From positions 1-16,239 of the forward strand of contig JAOZPL010000010.1 in the NCBI GenBank assembly GCA_029932795.1: a DNA stretch of 16,239 bases, read 5' to 3'. Under the pieces are notes generated by a model. The model had not been told where the DNA came from. It searched no databases and saw nothing but the letters and a program-made list of their open reading frames with translations. The first letter of the stretch is position 1. Each line of letters begins with the position of its first letter. Source of the DNA: Candidatus Zixiibacteriota bacterium (lineage in GTDB: Bacteria; Zixibacteria; MSB-5A5; GN15; FEB-12). Both the position numbers and the translations under genes were made by a program. Shown piece after piece: positions 14,889 to 16,239 of the stretch.

Positions 14889-14952
14889 GGCAAACCGCAT
14901 TACTCGGCTCAGCCCATCCGAAATCGTGCATCCCGTGCATGGCAAACATCGG

Positions 14953-14996
14953 CGTCTGCTATTCAGATGCAGCATGCGGCAGACGAGGACGTCCTC
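14953..14996. repeat. Inverted repeats downstream of the CBM9-like gene
   Basis: CGTCTGC (14953-14959) is matched by its complement GCAGACG (14979-14985) across a 19-base loop. Directly adjoining is a perfect 12-base palindrome, GAGGACGTCCTC (14985-14996). They lie between the convergent CBM9-like and aldolase genes, in a 204-base gap with no gene. They may act as a transcription end point in both directions, but there is no T-run, so an intrinsic terminator is not shown. Confidence 0.4.
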
Positions 14997-15063
14997 CGTA
15001 AACAATAACCTTAACGCAACACACTGCGAGGTATCGGATTTCTTGTACGCCTGTAGCAGACGT

Positions 15064-15086
15064 CGGAACGCGACCTAACGGACTGA
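15064..15086. repeat. Second copy of a short intergenic repeat-like sequence
   Basis: The sequence starts with CGGAACGC, continues C/T/A-rich with CCTAACGG and ends in ACTGA. The sequence at 13913-13934 has CGGAACGC, CCTACCGG and CTGA in the same order, with one base of length difference. A weaker third match lies at 39-66 (GAACGC, GCTACCGG, GTGA). All three are in non-coding gaps, on the same strand. Confidence 0.35.
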
Positions 15087-15092
15087 TGACAA

Positions 15093-16145
15093 CTACGCTA
15101 CCGTCACCTCCTTACACAGATACACATCCTGAATCGCGGTGAAGAGTTCTACACCCTCTTTCATAGGCTTCTGGAAAGTTTTCCTGCCACTAATGAGGCC
15201 CATGCCGCCAGCTCGCTTGTTGATAACGGCGGTTCTCACAGCCTGGGCAAGATCATTCTTACCGGAGGCGCCACCGGAATTGATGAGACCGGCCCGGCCC
15301 ATGTGATTGCTCACGACCTGATACCTTGTAAGATCAATGGGGTGGTCTGTGGTCAGTTCCGTGTAAACTCGTTCATGAGTCTTCGCGAATTTCAGCGCCT
15401 TGAAGCCACCGGTGTTCTCCGGCTGCTTCTGCTTGATGATATCAGCCTCGATTGTGGCGCCGATGTAGTTTGCCTGGCCGGTCAGGTCTGAAGAAACGTG
15501 ATAATCCGCCTGCTCGGTCTTGAAGGCCGGGTTTCGCAAATAGGCCCAGAGTACCGTGACCATGCCTTTGGCGTGAGCGTACTCGAACATTTCGGATACT
15601 TCCTGAATCTGCCGGTTGCTTTCTTTTGAGCCAAAATAGATGGTGGCGCCGACCGCAACCGCCCCCATCTCGTAAGCCTGATCCACGGTGCCAAACAGAA
15701 TCTGATCATACTTGTTCGGGTAAGTAAGCAATTCGTTGTGATTCAACTTGACGATGAACGGTATCACGTGGGCATATTTCCGGGCGACAGAACCAAGAAT
15801 CCCAAGCGTTGACGCGACAGCGTTGCAACCTCCCTCGATAGCCAGCTTGATTATGTTCTCCGGATCAAAATAGATCGGGTTGGGAGCAAAGCTCGCTCCC
15901 GCGGTGTGCTCGATACCCTGATCCACCGGCAGAATGGACAGGTATCCCGTACCTGCCAGTCTTCCATGATTGCACATCATGCGCAGGTTCCTCAGAACAG
16001 CTACCGGACGATCTGAGTCAATCAGCACTCTCTCAATGTAGTCCGGGCCGGGAAGATGCAACTGCTCTTTTGGGATCGTTGTCGACTTGTGTTTAAGCAG
16101 ACTGTCAGACTCGTCACCCAGCAACTTGATGATGTTGTTTAACAT
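15093..16145 (-). CDS. fbaB: Class I fructose-bisphosphate aldolase, FbaB/DhnA type
   Basis: A 350-residue cytoplasmic enzyme cleaving fructose 1,6-bisphosphate to dihydroxyacetone phosphate and glyceraldehyde 3-phosphate, or the reverse in gluconeogenesis. The length equals that of E. coli FbaB. Key parts are LPVDQGIEH (Asp near 75), the Schiff-base lysine expected in EADIIKQK (about residue 238), and the phosphate-binding C-terminal stretch MGRAGLINSGGASGKNDL with AVINKRAGGMGLISGRK. The start ATG at 16145 is supported by AAGGAGGT seven bases upstream. The frame extends to an ATG at 16232, but those 29 residues precede the ribosome site and are not expected. No metal-binding class II motifs are present. 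It converges on the CBM9-like gene. The leader carries the palindrome TAGCATGCTA but no convincing promoter. Confidence 0.95.
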   Translation of the reverse strand: MLNNIIKLLGDESDSLLKHKSTTIPKEQLHLPGPDYIERVLIDSDRPVAVLRNLRMMCNHGRLAGTGYLSILPVDQGIEHTAGASFAPNPIYFDPENIIKLAIEGGCNAVASTLGILGSVARKYAHVIPFIVKLNHNELLTYPNKYDQILFGTVDQAYEMGAVAVGATIYFGSKESNRQIQEVSEMFEYAHAKGMVTVLWAYLRNPAFKTEQADYHVSSDLTGQANYIGATIEADIIKQKQPENTGGFKALKFAKTHERVYTELTTDHPIDLTRYQVVSNHMGRAGLINSGGASGKNDLAQAVRTAVINKRAGGMGLISGRKTFQKPMKEGVELFTAIQDVYLCKEVTVA

Positions 16146-16175
16146 GATTGGTACCTCCTTAATTTCATCTCTTTT

Positions 16176-16205
16176 TAGCATGCTAGTTTGCAGCCCGCAA
16201 GCAAA
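16176..16205. promoter_or_regulatory. Palindromes in the aldolase upstream region
   Basis: A perfect ten-base palindrome, TAGCATGCTA (16176-16185), lies 31 bases before the aldolase start codon. Beside it, TTTGC (16187-16191) and GCAAA (16201-16205) form a five-pair inverted repeat. They could be an operator or a leader hairpin. No clear -35/-10 pair was found around them, so the promoter may lie here in a weak form or beyond the window. Confidence 0.3.
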
Positions 16206-16239
16206 GTCTCTATTAACCGCACACCTTTGCATGCGAACA

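Noticed and set aside
14925..14940. Direct repeat CGTGCAT-CC-CGTGCAT after the CBM9-like gene
   Set aside because: Only two seven-base copies, not linked to any gene start, and too short to separate from chance.
16146..16232. Longer N-terminus for the aldolase from an ATG at 16232
   Set aside because: The extra residues lie across a strong AAGGAGGT ribosome site and the leader palindrome. The shorter form equals the usual FbaB length.

Overview
The window comes from a Gram-negative (diderm) bacterium of roughly 50-55% GC. Evidence is the set of Sec signal peptides and lipobox lipoproteins, the Bat-type envelope operon, clear Shine-Dalgarno sites and housekeeping-type promoters (TTGACA-like -35, 17-nt spacer, TATNNT-like -10). 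The promoter type argues against Bacteroidetes proper. A lineage of the wider FCB group or a neighbouring candidate phylum would fit, but this is an inference. No rRNA, tRNA, CRISPR array or insertion sequence was seen.

Layout, left to right. Positions 1-88 may hold the last codons of a rightward gene. Next come three leftward genes: a small lipoprotein (502-89) with its own promoter, a CorA-type Mg/Co channel (1540-572), and a flippase-like membrane protein of the LPG-synthase-TM/UPF0104 family (2592-1537). The last two are translationally coupled by an ATGA overlap behind a near-consensus promoter.

The core, 12806-2674, is one leftward ten-gene operon of the MoxR/Bat type. In transcription order it encodes: a short BatD-like protein; MoxR AAA+ ATPase; a DUF58 protein; a TPR lipoprotein with a SurA-like chaperone region but no PPIase domain; a second BatD-like protein; BatA and BatB (VWA membrane proteins); BatC (TPR with a Gln-rich tail); full-length BatD; and BatE (TPR, two TM, SH3-like). 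Genes overlap or lie within tens of bases. The likely logic is that MoxR works with the VWA/DUF58 proteins on the cytoplasmic face and membrane. The BatD-like, TPR and SurA-like parts act in the periplasm, together assembling or protecting envelope proteins. The exact substrate is unknown.

Right of the operon lie a UbiA-family prenyltransferase (13806-12961) that appears to be made from a leaderless mRNA, and a divergent rightward CBM9-like lipoprotein (14028-14888) with a Gly/Arg/Pro-rich insert. Last is a leftward class I fructose-bisphosphate aldolase of the FbaB/DhnA type (16145-15093). Related GC-rich repeat-like sequences flank the CBM9-like lipoprotein gene.

The most notable points are two. 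One is the triplication of a BatD-type C-terminal cytoplasmic domain, with motif spacing conserved exactly. The other is a SurA-like lipoprotein lacking PPIase inside a Bat operon.
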